64,000 bases of DNA from Verrucomicrobiia bacterium (lineage in GTDB: Bacteria > Verrucomicrobiota > Verrucomicrobiia > Limisphaerales > JADLHS01): contig JAHCLO010000001.1 in assembly GCA_026125285.1 (NCBI GenBank), forward strand, positions 1 to 64,000. Direction: 5' to 3'. The translations under genes and the position numbers were made by a program. The first letter of the stretch is position 1; each line of letters opens with the position of its first letter. This document shows, piece after piece, positions 16,484-25,238 of the stretch. The notes below the pieces were generated by a model that saw only the letters and a list, made by a program, of their open reading frames with translations, had not been told where the DNA came from and searched no databases.

Positions 16484-19444
16484 TCAATACTCGTAGGACA
16501 GCGAGAAATTGAACGTAATGCCCTTGGTGTAGGAGGAGTAAACGTAGCGGGAATCGGTGGGGCCATTCACCGCGTAGGAACGGACCACCTCGGGATCGAG
16601 CAGATTGCGGGCGGTGAATCTGGCTTTGAAATTCTTGCCCAGCCGTTGCGAAATCACCAGGTCAAGGCTGGGCGCGGGTTGCTCGTAAACGTCATAGCCA
16701 CCGTTGGCAATCAGCGCCAGCCGCTCGGCCGCGTAGTAATACGCCAGTGTTACCTGCGTGCCGGTGCGCTCGTTGTCGTAGGAGAAGTCCGCGTTGATGA
16801 TGTACGGCGACTGGTCGTACAGCGGACGAGTCGTCACGCGCTTCCCGGTGGCCTGAAACTTCCGCTCCTGAATTTCCGGCTGCAACTCCACCTCCGTGTT
16901 GATCCACGCCGCATTGAGACCGATGCTGAAGGGTTTTAGTTTCTCGGACAGGAAGCCGAGGCTTTGGCGGGCTTCAAACTCCAGCCCCCACACGGTGGCT
17001 TCCGGCGTGTTCAGGAACGTCACAAAATCGCCCGAAGCCGTCCACGAAACTTCGCCGGCGGTGTTCAACGTGGCGTTGAATTTTTCAATCGGATTCTCCA
17101 GCAACTTGTAGAATCCGCCCAGGGAGAGCAGCCCACCGTCCTTGGTGAACCATTCCCAACGCACGTCGTAGTTCTCGATCCGCGTCATCTGCAGGAAGGG
17201 ATTGCCCTCCACGACCTGATCGCCGGCCACATCGAAGCTCCGATACCGCGCGAATTCGCGGTAAGTGGGTCGGGCCACGGTCTGCGCGTAGTTGAACCGC
17301 AAGTTCATCCCCTCGCGCAATTCCCACGTCAGACCCACCGCCGGCAGTACGTCGAACTCGTCAATCTTGCCCGTGAAAATGTTCGTGACGCCATAGGCCG
17401 AGGAGTTGACCTCCATCAAGGTGCTTTCGTAACGCAGCCCGCCCATCAACCGCCAACGCGGCGACAGGGGCAGCTCCGCCATGAAATAGGCGGCTTCAAT
17501 GTCCTGGGTGCCGCTATAAAAGTTGTTGCCGAAATTGGAATTGAGACTGCGCGCAAACTGGTAACGGCGCGGGTTGTTGTTCACCCGTACCACCTGCGGC
17601 GGCGGGGCATTCGTTCCTCCCAGGTATTCGGAAGGGAACGTTTCCGGGTCCACCAGGCTTCGGTTGCCGCCCGCATAACTGAAGGTTCGTTCAGAAAAGG
17701 TTCGTTCGGAGGTACTGTCAAACACGCCCGCCTTCAGTTTCCACACCAGCCCGCGCCAGTCTTCACCCGGCAACGTGAAATCCAGCTTCATGTTCCGGTT
17801 GTCATCCTCCAGATGACGGAAGTAGCGCGTGGGCCGGTCGGGAAAGGGCGTATTGTTGCTGATCAGGTCAATGCCGCGCAGAGGATTCTCGGGGTCGGTG
17901 GGATTGGGGTAGCTGATGAAATTGAAGTAACGCAAATCCGGTTCGTCCTGGGTCGTGTTGGCCAACGACACCAGCCAGTCCGCCTGCAGATCGTGCAATG
18001 CCGGGAAGACGTGTTCGCCCCGGAACTGATGGGCCGTGAGGTTTCGTTCCGTCCAATGCAGCAGGTTCTGATGCGTGCGGCGCTCGTCGTTGAATTGATC
18101 CTCGCCGCTGCTGAAAATGCGGCCGTTCAACTTGCGCGCGGTGTCCTCCGCGTTCTGCGTGTAGAGAAACGTGTAGTCGAGTTGATGCTGCTCCAGGGGT
18201 CGCACCGCCAGATTCGCCAGCGCCGACCATTGGGCCAGCATGGTCGAGCGGCTGTCGTCATAGTCTTGATAAACCTCCGGCGCGCTGTCGGGCCGCGGCG
18301 CGTAGCGCCGACGAACGCCGCCTTCGTAGAACCGGTAGTCGCGCTCGTAATTCAAGCCCCCGAAATAACCAATGGGCACTCCTCGGACCTTTATCGTGTC
18401 GCCGACCAAGAAATTGAAGTCGTGATCTGGTGGAGGCGCTTCCCGTGTCGGCCCCATCTGCGGCGATCCAAACGACCGTGTAAGCCGATCCATTTCCTCC
18501 GCCGCTGCCGTCTTATCCTCAAAGGGGATGGCCAGACTCCCGCTGGTCGCGGTTTGCAGCAGGGCCCGCAGATCATCGCCGGTCACGTTCCTGAGTTCGG
18601 ACGGCATCGCGCGCGTGCCATCGTCCATCCCGAGCCAATCGCGGCCACCACCCGAATAGGTAAGGAAGTCGTCATTGCCGGTGGCTTGCGTGTTGTAACC
18701 CACCCCCGCACCGGTCTTAAAGATGAACCGTTCGGGAAAGGACTTGGTGCGGATGTCCATGGCCCCGCCCGAAAATCCGCCCGGCATGTCCGGCGTGAAG
18801 GTTTTGCTCACCACCACGCTGTCAATCACCTCCGCCGGAAACATGTCGAGCTGTGCCGCCCGGCGATAGGGGTCGGCGCTGGGAATGTCCGCACCATTAA
18901 GCAGCGCCAGGTTGTACCGGTCACTGAGTCCGCGAATCACCGCGAACTTGCCCTCCACCACCGAGACACCGGTGATCTTGGTCATGATCTCCGCCGCGTC
19001 GCCGGCGGCCAGCCGCGAAAACCGATCCGAGCCAATGGACTCGATCAGGGCGCTGGCGCTCTGGCGTTCCAGCAGCAGCGCCGTCGTCTGTTCGGTGAAC
19101 ACCTCGGCTGTGACCTCGTATTCTTCCATTTCGTAAAACTCCGGGCGGAGGTTGCCGTTCACCGTGCTGGTCTGGCCTGGCAGCACCCGTACGTCCGTGA
19201 CCACCGCGGTGGCGTAACCGGACTTCGAGAAGCGCAACACTTGGTCGCCGGTTGGAATGTTCTTCAACTCGAAACGACCGGTCGCGTCAGTCTGCGCCGC
19301 CAGGGTTGTGCCGCGCACGCTCACCACCACCCCCGGCAAGGGCGAGCCGTCCCACGTACTCACCACCACGCCGGATACCGCCCCGCCGTCCTGTGCGTGG
19401 GCAGGCAACAGCAGCACCGCAAACAACAGCATCCCCAGAATCAT
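16484..19444 (-). CDS. TonB-dependent outer-membrane receptor with N-terminal carboxypeptidase-regulatory-like domain
   Basis: A 986-residue receptor. After a signal peptide (MILGMLLFAVLLLPAHA) comes a CarboxypepD_reg-like domain (about 20-100; GVVVSTWDGSPLPGVVVSV), a likely TonB-box region (YEVTAEVF), the plug (about 120-240; VVEGKFAVIRGLSDRY, GGFSGGAMDIRTK) and a large barrel ending in FNFSLSYEY with the usual terminal aromatic residue. Such receptors import ligands across the outer membrane using TonB energy. The ligand is not shown by sequence; the Pho-type sites around it suggest a phosphorus compound. ATG at 19444 is chosen because the signal peptide begins there. Confidence 0.9.
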   Translation of the reverse strand: MILGMLLFAVLLLPAHAQDGGAVSGVVVSTWDGSPLPGVVVSVRGTTLAAQTDATGRFELKNIPTGDQVLRFSKSGYATAVVTDVRVLPGQTSTVNGNLRPEFYEMEEYEVTAEVFTEQTTALLLERQSASALIESIGSDRFSRLAAGDAAEIMTKITGVSVVEGKFAVIRGLSDRYNLALLNGADIPSADPYRRAAQLDMFPAEVIDSVVVSKTFTPDMPGGFSGGAMDIRTKSFPERFIFKTGAGVGYNTQATGNDDFLTYSGGGRDWLGMDDGTRAMPSELRNVTGDDLRALLQTATSGSLAIPFEDKTAAAEEMDRLTRSFGSPQMGPTREAPPPDHDFNFLVGDTIKVRGVPIGYFGGLNYERDYRFYEGGVRRRYAPRPDSAPEVYQDYDDSRSTMLAQWSALANLAVRPLEQHQLDYTFLYTQNAEDTARKLNGRIFSSGEDQFNDERRTHQNLLHWTERNLTAHQFRGEHVFPALHDLQADWLVSLANTTQDEPDLRYFNFISYPNPTDPENPLRGIDLISNNTPFPDRPTRYFRHLEDDNRNMKLDFTLPGEDWRGLVWKLKAGVFDSTSERTFSERTFSYAGGNRSLVDPETFPSEYLGGTNAPPPQVVRVNNNPRRYQFARSLNSNFGNNFYSGTQDIEAAYFMAELPLSPRWRLMGGLRYESTLMEVNSSAYGVTNIFTGKIDEFDVLPAVGLTWELREGMNLRFNYAQTVARPTYREFARYRSFDVAGDQVVEGNPFLQMTRIENYDVRWEWFTKDGGLLSLGGFYKLLENPIEKFNATLNTAGEVSWTASGDFVTFLNTPEATVWGLEFEARQSLGFLSEKLKPFSIGLNAAWINTEVELQPEIQERKFQATGKRVTTRPLYDQSPYIINADFSYDNERTGTQVTLAYYYAAERLALIANGGYDVYEQPAPSLDLVISQRLGKNFKARFTARNLLDPEVVRSYAVNGPTDSRYVYSSYTKGITFNFSLSYEY

Positions 19445-19520
19445 TTGCAGGGGAGAAAGGGGGAAAAGGGGAAAGGGAGAAATAAAACGTGCGACTGTTG
19501 GGCCGCCGGGTGGATCAGCC

Positions 19521-19657
19521 CGCGTCTTGGACTGCAGTGGCAAAGCGCAGCGGCGGCACCGCTTTCGCCCGCACCGAACGCTCCCAAGCTTACGTTGACT
19601 GATCGCCCGTACGAAAAGCGGCGTGGCGCTTCGCGTCCCGCCGCAGTCCAAGACACG
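19521..19657. repeat. Long imperfect inverted repeat (TGGACTGCGG family)
   Basis: Left arm 19521-19567 and right arm 19614-19657 are imperfect reverse complements, with the core CTTGGACTGC at the outer end of each arm and CACCGCTTT/AAAAGCGGCG at the inner end. The TGGACTGCGG core is shared with elements at 21299-21399 and 52610-52710. Structure suggests a non-autonomous, MITE- or REP-like element. Confidence 0.75.
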
Positions 19658-19706
19658 ATCGTTCAACCCGAGCTGCCTCTGCACTTGAGAGGGACGGCGC
19701 ACGTTT

Positions 19707-19740
19707 CTCCCTCGCCCCGGGGGAGAGGGCCGGGGTGAGG
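19707..19740. repeat. GC-rich palindromic repeat (CCCTCGCCCCGG...GGGGTGAGG)
   Basis: CTCCCTCGCCCCGGGGGAG followed by AGGGCCGGGGTGAGG forms overlapping hairpins. The sequence type is common between genes in GC-rich environmental bacteria. It lies just after the TPR gene stop. Confidence 0.55.
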
Positions 19741-19800
19741 GCGAGCGATCCACTAAGCAATCCGCCATGAACTTCAAAGTTGGTTCGGTTAAACCGCGCC

Positions 19801-21537
19801 TCACGACCGCCGCGCCAGCGCGATCTGCTCCACGCGGTCGAGAAACCGTTGCACGTGGTCGCGGGGTTTGAGCTTCTGCGCTTGCTTCAAGGCCTCGAGG
19901 GCCTGCGTGTACTTCGCCGACTTGATCAGCAATTGCGCCTGCTTCACCAGCGCGTCCGCCTCAAAGCCGGAAAGCTTCGCCGCTGCGTCATACCGAAACT
20001 CCGCCTTCTCCAGCTCGCCGATCCGCGCAAAGTAATCACCGGCGAGGATCAACGCCTCGCCATCCAGTGGATTACGTCCGGTGATTTTCTCCAGCACCAG
20101 GATGGCGGTTTCGCCCGCGCCCGTGCTCATCGCGACTTTGGCTTCGAGCTTCATCAGTTTCATTTCGTCTGCCGCCTCCAGTTTGCCGGCGGAGACTTCA
20201 CGGACCTTCTCGAAGACGGACTTTGCCTCGTCCCAGGCGCCGCGGCTTACCAAGATGTCCGCCGTGCGCAACGCCCGCGCGGGCCGTTGCCAGCCGTCCT
20301 GTTCGATGGACTCTTGGTACGCCGTTAGCGCGAGGTCCCGGGCCTCTTCCATCATGTAAATGTCGCCGAGCGTGCCGAGTTGTTCCGGTGTGATCTTGCC
20401 CAGCCGGCGCAACACCTCGAAGTTCACCGCTGCCTTCGCGGGCTGGTTCTTCTGCAAAAACACGTTGGCCTGGATCGCCCACAGTGCGTCGCGCTCCGCG
20501 TGCTTGTGCAGCAATTCCTCCAGCAACGCGAGCGCTCCGTCGTAGTTAGCCTGCCCCACGAGGCACTTCAGCAGACCGGTTTGAAAATCCAGGATGTCCG
20601 GCTCGAATAACAACGCCTGCCGGTACGCCGCCTCGGCCGCGACGAAACGCCCAGCGCTGAGATGAGCGAACGCCAGCAACCCGTAGGTGCGGCCATCCAC
20701 CTCCCCCAGCGCAATGCTGCGGGCCAGCGGCATGATGGCCTCGTCCTGCTTCCCGTCCCGCAACAGCGCCAGCCCGAGGTTTTTCCACGCACGCCGGAAG
20801 TTGGCGAACTTGAGAGTGGCCTGCTCGAAACACTTCACTGCATCGGGCAGGTTCTCGGCTTGGAAATGAATGTTGCCAAGCGTGAAATCGAACAGTGCGC
20901 TGGCGTCCGGCTTGATGCGCGCTTCCAGTTCAGGAATTGCCTTCTTCGGGTCTTCGCGCAGCAACGGTACAATCTTGTCCCGATAGAACTGCTGTTCCTC
21001 GGGGGTGAGCCGCGGCTCATGATCGGCCAGGAAACCGTAGCTGCCGAGCAACTGCCGCACGAACCCGGGATCGTTCCACACCCCGGCCAGTGGATGATTC
21101 TCCGCGACCGGCGCAAAAGTAGTCGGCGCGGTGGCCTCGGTGATCGCAGGCGGGGTCGTCTTGCTCGAACTGCGTCGGCTCTGTGCTTCGGAAGACGTGG
21201 TGGGCAAAAGCCACAAGCCAATCGCTGTGAACAATGCGATACGATGCGAAAACCACTTTACCTGTTCATTCCAAAGATTGTTCGAGGGTCGGAAAGAGAA
21301 GGCGGTGCTGAAGCCACCGCACTCCAAACGCTTCGCGAAATCGAAAGCGGTTCGTTGTGCGCGCCAGCGTTTGGACTGCGGCGCGTTCACCGCCGCTTTA
21401 CCCGCACCACCTGCCGACCCCGGCGCAACTTCGGCTCGAGGCGGAACGCGGCAACGTTCGCCAGCGCCCTTGCGCGGACAAGGTTGTCCGCGCAGCTCGT
21501 TGGCAGCACTCAACTCGTTCGTCACATTCGTTTGCAT
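19801..21537 (-). CDS. Tetratricopeptide-repeat protein of the TonB system (start uncertain)
   Basis: The reliable part (below about 21261) is a secreted protein: a signal-peptide-like stretch (KWFSHRIALFTAIGLWLL, then SSEAQ) followed by about ten TPR-like helix pairs (ALFDFTLGNIHFQAENL, RTYGLLAFAHLSAGRF, ALWAIQANVFLQKN and so on). TPR partners are common in TonB2/TtpC-type clusters and are thought to act in the periplasm. No ATG, GTG or TTG stands directly before the signal peptide: the codon there is GTA. The nearest in-frame ATG is at 21537, but that extension runs through a dispersed repeat (21299-21399). Either the repeat displaced the start, or a frameshift near 21256 joins to a GTG in another frame. 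Confidence 0.7.
   Translation of the reverse strand: MQTNVTNELSAANELRGQPCPRKGAGERCRVPPRAEVAPGSAGGAGKAAVNAPQSKRWRAQRTAFDFAKRLECGGFSTAFSFRPSNNLWNEQVKWFSHRIALFTAIGLWLLPTTSSEAQSRRSSSKTTPPAITEATAPTTFAPVAENHPLAGVWNDPGFVRQLLGSYGFLADHEPRLTPEEQQFYRDKIVPLLREDPKKAIPELEARIKPDASALFDFTLGNIHFQAENLPDAVKCFEQATLKFANFRRAWKNLGLALLRDGKQDEAIMPLARSIALGEVDGRTYGLLAFAHLSAGRFVAAEAAYRQALLFEPDILDFQTGLLKCLVGQANYDGALALLEELLHKHAERDALWAIQANVFLQKNQPAKAAVNFEVLRRLGKITPEQLGTLGDIYMMEEARDLALTAYQESIEQDGWQRPARALRTADILVSRGAWDEAKSVFEKVREVSAGKLEAADEMKLMKLEAKVAMSTGAGETAILVLEKITGRNPLDGEALILAGDYFARIGELEKAEFRYDAAAKLSGFEADALVKQAQLLIKSAKYTQALEALKQAQKLKPRDHVQRFLDRVEQIALARRS
21299..21399. repeat. Palindromic element (TGGACTGCGG family) at the 5' end of the TPR gene
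   Basis: Outer arms AAGGCGGTG.../...ACCGCCGCTTT and inner arms CCGCACTCCAAACGCT/AGCGTTTGGACTGCGG pair as an imperfect 34-bp inverted repeat around a 33-bp centre. The element at 52610-52710 has the same arms and nearly the same length, so these are copies of one mobile-like family. This copy interrupts the expected translation start of the TPR protein. Confidence 0.8.
21471..21494. repeat. Perfect palindrome TGCGCGGACA-N4-TGTCCGCGCA
   Basis: Ten-base perfect arms with a 4-base loop, of the same GCGGACA/TGTCCGC type as at 6090-6105 and 39692-39761. It lies in the spacer between tonB and the signal peptide of the TPR gene. Confidence 0.6.
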
Positions 21538-21635
21538 GTTCAAATTGATTCTCACCGATCGGTTCACGGCTTGTGAAACGGCCGCAATTGCCTGTACACA
21601 CCCCAAACCGCTCATCAGGTCGCGATGCCGTCGGA

Positions 21636-22292
21636 TCACGCGTTCACCCGGAAACGGATGGGCAGGCGCATGTAAGTGCGCACCGCTTCGCCGTCCTTCA
21701 TACCAGGTTTGAATTTCCAACGCCGCACTGCGTCCAGCGCCGGTCGCTCGAACTCAGCGCGCGTCGAATTCTCGACTCGCAGGTCCTGCACGCGGCCCGT
21801 TTCGTCGAGCACGAAAACGAGCGTCACCGCGCCCGGCACTTTGGCTTTGCGCAGCTCGGTCGGATACTGCGGGGGCACGGATGAAATCACTTCCGGAGCT
21901 TTCTCCAAGTCCGCCACATCGAAAGTGTCCATCAGGCCGCCGCCCGCATCGGCGGCGCCGATCACCCCAAAGCCAGTCAGCGCTCCGCCGGAACCCATCG
22001 CGATATCGAGATCAATGTTCAACTGCATGGGCGGCGGTGCCTCGCTCAGTTGCGGCGGGGGCGGCTCCTTTGGCTCCTCCGGTGGCGGTGGCGGTGGTGG
22101 CTCGGGCGTGTCGGGTGGCGCTTCCATTTGCACTGCTTCCACCTTCGACAACATCAATTGTCGCTGCGCGCGGCTCGACACCATTTGGGTGAGTGGCAAA
22201 ACCAGAAACACCGCCAGCGTGAGGAGCAGCGCGCCCAGGATCGGCCAAAGAGGACCGGAGGTTTGCGAGGGTGGCGTGTAAACGCGGCGCAT
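21636..22292 (-). CDS. tonB: Energy transducer TonB
   Basis: A 218-residue protein: N-terminal membrane anchor (about 15-37, PLWPILGALLLTLAVFLVL), a Pro/Glu-rich periplasmic spacer (about 58-90), and a C-terminal TonB domain (about 135-218) with PPQYPTELRKAKVPGAVTL, VLDETGRV, FERPALDAVRRWKFKPG and a final YMRLPIRF strand. It transmits inner-membrane proton energy, harvested by ExbB-ExbD, to outer-membrane receptors. The gene follows exbD by 156 bp on the same strand. Confidence 0.92.
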   Translation of the reverse strand: MRRVYTPPSQTSGPLWPILGALLLTLAVFLVLPLTQMVSSRAQRQLMLSKVEAVQMEAPPDTPEPPPPPPPEEPKEPPPPQLSEAPPPMQLNIDLDIAMGSGGALTGFGVIGAADAGGGLMDTFDVADLEKAPEVISSVPPQYPTELRKAKVPGAVTLVFVLDETGRVQDLRVENSTRAEFERPALDAVRRWKFKPGMKDGEAVRTYMRLPIRFRVNA

Positions 22293-22336
22293 GGCTCACG
22301 GGGAACGACGGGAGACGAAGGACCAATTGCCGTGCG

Positions 22337-22364
22337 AAGCTCCAAGCTCCAAGCTCCAAGCTCG
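22337..22364. repeat. Tandem 7-bp repeat (AAGCTCC x4)
   Basis: Three exact AAGCTCC units and a fourth AAGCTCG lie between tonB and exbD. Purpose unknown; copy number could vary between strains. Confidence 0.7.
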
Positions 22365-22448
22365 GGAGAAATCCCCGGCTCCAAGCTTCCAACCAAGCCT
22401 TGGTCGGCTGTTGCTGTCTGGTGCTTGGTGTTGGCGTTCCATTAGTCA

Positions 22449-22859
22449 CTAACTCCCCCCTTGCTCGGCCGCGATACTGACGTTCTTGGCGCCGCCGAGC
22501 TTGGATTCATCAATCACGCGGACGAGCAGACCGGCATTGGCATTGCGGTCCACTTGGATGATGACCGGCATCGTCTCCTGCTGCGTGAGTCGCCGCACCA
22601 ACGGTCGCACCCCGCCCACGCCGATTTCCTTGCCGCCATAGACGACCTGGCCCTTGGACGTGAGAGCAAGCAGGATGCTGTTCTTCTCCAGTTGAATGGC
22701 CGACGCTGCCTGCGGCTTGTCCACGTCCGTGCCCGTCTCCTCGACAAACACCGTGGTGACGATGAAAAAAATCAGGAGGATGAACACCATGTCAATCAGC
22801 GGCGACACGTTGATGTCGTTGGACTCGTCGCCATCTACAATGGCTCGGCGGAATCTCAT
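22449..22859 (-). CDS. exbD: Biopolymer transport protein ExbD
   Basis: 136 residues of ExbD/TolR type: a short cytoplasmic N-terminus, one transmembrane helix beginning NVSPLIDMVFILLIFFIV with the conserved proton-path Asp (about residue 23), and a periplasmic domain with QVVYGGKEI and a C-terminal VDRNANAGLLVRVIDE segment. It works with ExbB as a proton-driven stator for TonB. It sits between exbB and tonB on the same strand. Confidence 0.93.
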   Translation of the reverse strand: MRFRRAIVDGDESNDINVSPLIDMVFILLIFFIVTTVFVEETGTDVDKPQAASAIQLEKNSILLALTSKGQVVYGGKEIGVGGVRPLVRRLTQQETMPVIIQVDRNANAGLLVRVIDESKLGGAKNVSIAAEQGGS

Positions 22860-23025
22860 GCGTAGTCAATGGAACGGGGACATCGGCTCGCCGCCGATCT
22901 TGCAGCGAGCACTCGCCTGCTGAACGAAGCTCGCCGCGAAACGACGACCGCCAAGGGCGGATGCACCGTTCCGGTTGCGGACCGGCGCTTCGTGGCAGAG
23001 GTGGGGAAACCGGTCGGAACGCAGT

Positions 23026-23715
23026 TCATGCTGGTTGCACCGCTGGCATCGGAATGGCGGCGTTAGCCGGCACCGTAGCGTCTGTGGGCACGGCGGGTTG
23101 GTCGGGCGACGGAATGAACGGCAATCCGGTTTGCGCGCGGCACCATTGCACCGTGTAACTCTCGAGCCGTGCAAGGAACACCTCGAACTCCTGTCTCCGT
23201 CGTTTGAGTAGTTGGATGAAGATCAATCCCGGCAGGGCGATGCACAAACCGACCTCGGGTGGAAACAGCGCCTGGGAAATGCCCGCCGCCAGCGCCTCGG
23301 TAAGTTGTCCGCCACCACCGCCCGCGGACAATGCTTGGAATGTCACTAGCATGCCGAACACCGTGCCCAGCAAACCTACCAGCGGCGCCGCGGCCACAAA
23401 TGTGCCGAGGGTCTGAATCTGCCGGTCTATTGGCGGCAGCGTCAAAGCGTTCACCTCGGCAAAGCGCGTGCTGATTTCACCGACGCTGCGGGCCTCCTCT
23501 TGCGTGTAGCGAATCACCTCGCCAATTTCGCCCTGCCCTTTCTCGGGCTTGCGCACCCAGGTTTTCCAGGTTGCCTCATCCACTCGGCGGTACTGACGGC
23601 GGCCCAGTTCCAGCCACAGTTTCACCGCGGTGAAGAACATCATCACCGCCTGCGCCAGCAACGGCCACATGACCCATCCACCAGTGGCCCAGATGTGTAG
23701 TATTCTTTCGATCAT
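23026..23715 (-). CDS. exbB: ExbB-type MotA/TolQ/ExbB proton channel protein
   Basis: 229 residues, start ATG at 23715, whose first bases overlap the stop of the upstream ttpC-like gene (ATGA), indicating translational coupling. Transmembrane helices are at about 12-32, 105-130 and 150-170. The segment PIDRQIQTLGTFVAAAPLVGLLGTVFGMLVTF is typical of ExbB. The Ala/Pro-rich tail after about 205 is not part of the family. It pairs with ExbD to energise TonB; two ExbB-like proteins in one cluster are the hallmark of TonB2/TtpC systems. Confidence 0.92.
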   Translation of the reverse strand: MIERILHIWATGGWVMWPLLAQAVMMFFTAVKLWLELGRRQYRRVDEATWKTWVRKPEKGQGEIGEVIRYTQEEARSVGEISTRFAEVNALTLPPIDRQIQTLGTFVAAAPLVGLLGTVFGMLVTFQALSAGGGGGQLTEALAAGISQALFPPEVGLCIALPGLIFIQLLKRRRQEFEVFLARLESYTVQWCRAQTGLPFIPSPDQPAVPTDATVPANAAIPMPAVQPA

Positions 23716-25220
23716 GATTGACTTTCCTTTCTGAGGAACAGGGTTTCCTCGCTTTGTGACGGCAGACCGTTGATGAAGGCGACCGCCGTCTGTTCCATGC
23801 TCGCCAGCACGCCCTTGACGCGCCGCGACAGAACGGCGTGCAGCAGCAACGAAGGAATCGCCACCACCAATCCGAATTCCGTGGTGATGAGCGCCTCGGA
23901 AATGCCGCCCGCGAGCGTCTTGGGATCGCCCGCGCCAAACACCGTAATCATGTTGAAGGTGTTGATCATGCCCGTGACCGTGCCCAGCAAGCCCAGCAAC
24001 GGCGCCGCGGCGGCAGACAGGGCCAGAAACGGCAGCCATTTCTCCAGCCGCGGCCGGGTGCCCAACATCTTCTCATACATGACTTCTTCGATGTATTCCT
24101 TACGCTCGCGACAATGATCTATTGCCGCGTGCAGCATCTCGCCCACGGGACCGGTGATGCCGCTGGCGTGTGCCGTCGCCTTGGTGCGATCCGAGCTTCG
24201 CAATGCCCCCAGAATCGCCTGAAGGTCTCCCGGACTTGCGGTGCGCACCCGGCCAATCGCAAACCAGCGGGCGATAAAAATCACCACCGCCACAAGGCCA
24301 AGGAGAAGAATGGGCACCATCACGGGACCGCCCTTGAGGATGTGTTTGAACAAGCCGTCTTTCGTGGCGCCGATTTTCAGCGCGTTGCCGAGCGAGGCAT
24401 CCAGCGGAAAGTGGCCCGTACCATTCGCAGTCAGACCGCGAATGTCCGAAGCAAACGTGCCCGGCAGGGCCAGCACCGTGGCATCGGCGGAACCGAGCTG
24501 CAGGTCCGCCACCCCTACCGCCGCGCTTTGATCGCTCGCGAACAACGCCACCGGACCCAGCAGGGCGAACTTGCCTGATTCCAGCCGGCCGGCTGGCGAA
24601 AGCGCCTTGCCGGCGAACAACTCACCGCCCGTAACCCGTGCGATCCGATCAAGGGACGCGGTCAGCAAGGCTGTCTGGCGTTCGAGACGTTGCGCTTCAG
24701 TAAGGTCAGCGGCGGCCGCGGCGCCTTTGGCGGCATCCAGCACCTCCTGGAAGCGGGGCACTTCGCTGATGTGAATGCGCGTTTCGAAGCCGCGGAGATA
24801 CTCACCGAGCAGCGCCTCCAGAAACTTAACCTCATCGGTGCGGCGCTTGACGTCGGCCTTGAGCGCGTTCAATTCGACAAGCTGGTTCTCTTGAAAACGT
24901 TGGGCGCGCTCCAGTTCACGGCGTTGATCGAGAACCTGCTGTTCCAACGTGCGACCTTGTTGCGCGAGCGGTAACCGCTCGGTTTCAATCTGCTTGCGTA
25001 ACTCCGCCAGTTCCGCCAGCGCCGTCTCCAGATCCGTGCTCGCCCCATCAGCCACGGTGGAGAACTCCACCGCGCGAGCAGTGAATGCACTGGCCATCGT
25101 TGTCAGCACGAAAAACAAAATCAGCGGCGGGCCGAATCGTCGCGCGAAGCGGCTGGCAAGACTTGCCGTGGGCCGTGGAGTCTTGAAATCCATGCTGACC
25201 AGTTGGAGAATTCGCTTCAT
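23712..25220 (-). CDS. ttpC: TtpC-like protein: periplasmic coiled coil plus ExbB domain
   Basis: 502 residues. A signal-type segment (about 30-50) is followed by a long coiled coil (about 60-150; ELAELRKQIETERL, QRRELERAQRF), a periplasmic part to about 290, a transmembrane helix (VMVPILLLGLVAVVIFIARW) and a C-terminal MotA/TolQ/ExbB domain (about 375-490; PFLALSAAAAPLLGLLGTVTGM, FGLVVAIPSLLLHAVL). This is the architecture of TtpC, the extra component of Vibrio TonB2 systems. It is 18 bp downstream of the DUF3450 gene and overlaps exbB by 4 bp. Confidence 0.88.
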   Translation of the reverse strand: MKRILQLVSMDFKTPRPTASLASRFARRFGPPLILFFVLTTMASAFTARAVEFSTVADGASTDLETALAELAELRKQIETERLPLAQQGRTLEQQVLDQRRELERAQRFQENQLVELNALKADVKRRTDEVKFLEALLGEYLRGFETRIHISEVPRFQEVLDAAKGAAAAADLTEAQRLERQTALLTASLDRIARVTGGELFAGKALSPAGRLESGKFALLGPVALFASDQSAAVGVADLQLGSADATVLALPGTFASDIRGLTANGTGHFPLDASLGNALKIGATKDGLFKHILKGGPVMVPILLLGLVAVVIFIARWFAIGRVRTASPGDLQAILGALRSSDRTKATAHASGITGPVGEMLHAAIDHCRERKEYIEEVMYEKMLGTRPRLEKWLPFLALSAAAAPLLGLLGTVTGMINTFNMITVFGAGDPKTLAGGISEALITTEFGLVVAIPSLLLHAVLSRRVKGVLASMEQTAVAFINGLPSQSEETLFLRKESQS

Positions 25221-25238
25221 CAGAGTGGTCCAGCGGCA

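Larger units (their letters stand above)
19445..19800. other. 356-bp spacer between receptor and TPR gene, made of repeats
   Basis: No gene seen. It holds a long hairpin repeat (19521-19657), a second GC-rich palindrome (19707-19740) and a purine-rich stretch just ahead of the receptor start. An in-frame extension of the receptor through here would be translated repeat, not protein. The hairpins may cut transcription between the TPR gene and the receptor. Confidence 0.6.

Noticed and set aside
16964..19738. A 924-codon open frame on the plus strand opposite the TonB-dependent receptor
   Set aside because: Arg/His/Pro-rich composition without domains; the minus strand codes for a clear receptor with signal peptide, plug and barrel.
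19445..19804. N-terminal extension of the TonB-dependent receptor through the intergenic repeats
   Set aside because: The signal peptide begins at 19444; upstream codons are the translated hairpin repeats.
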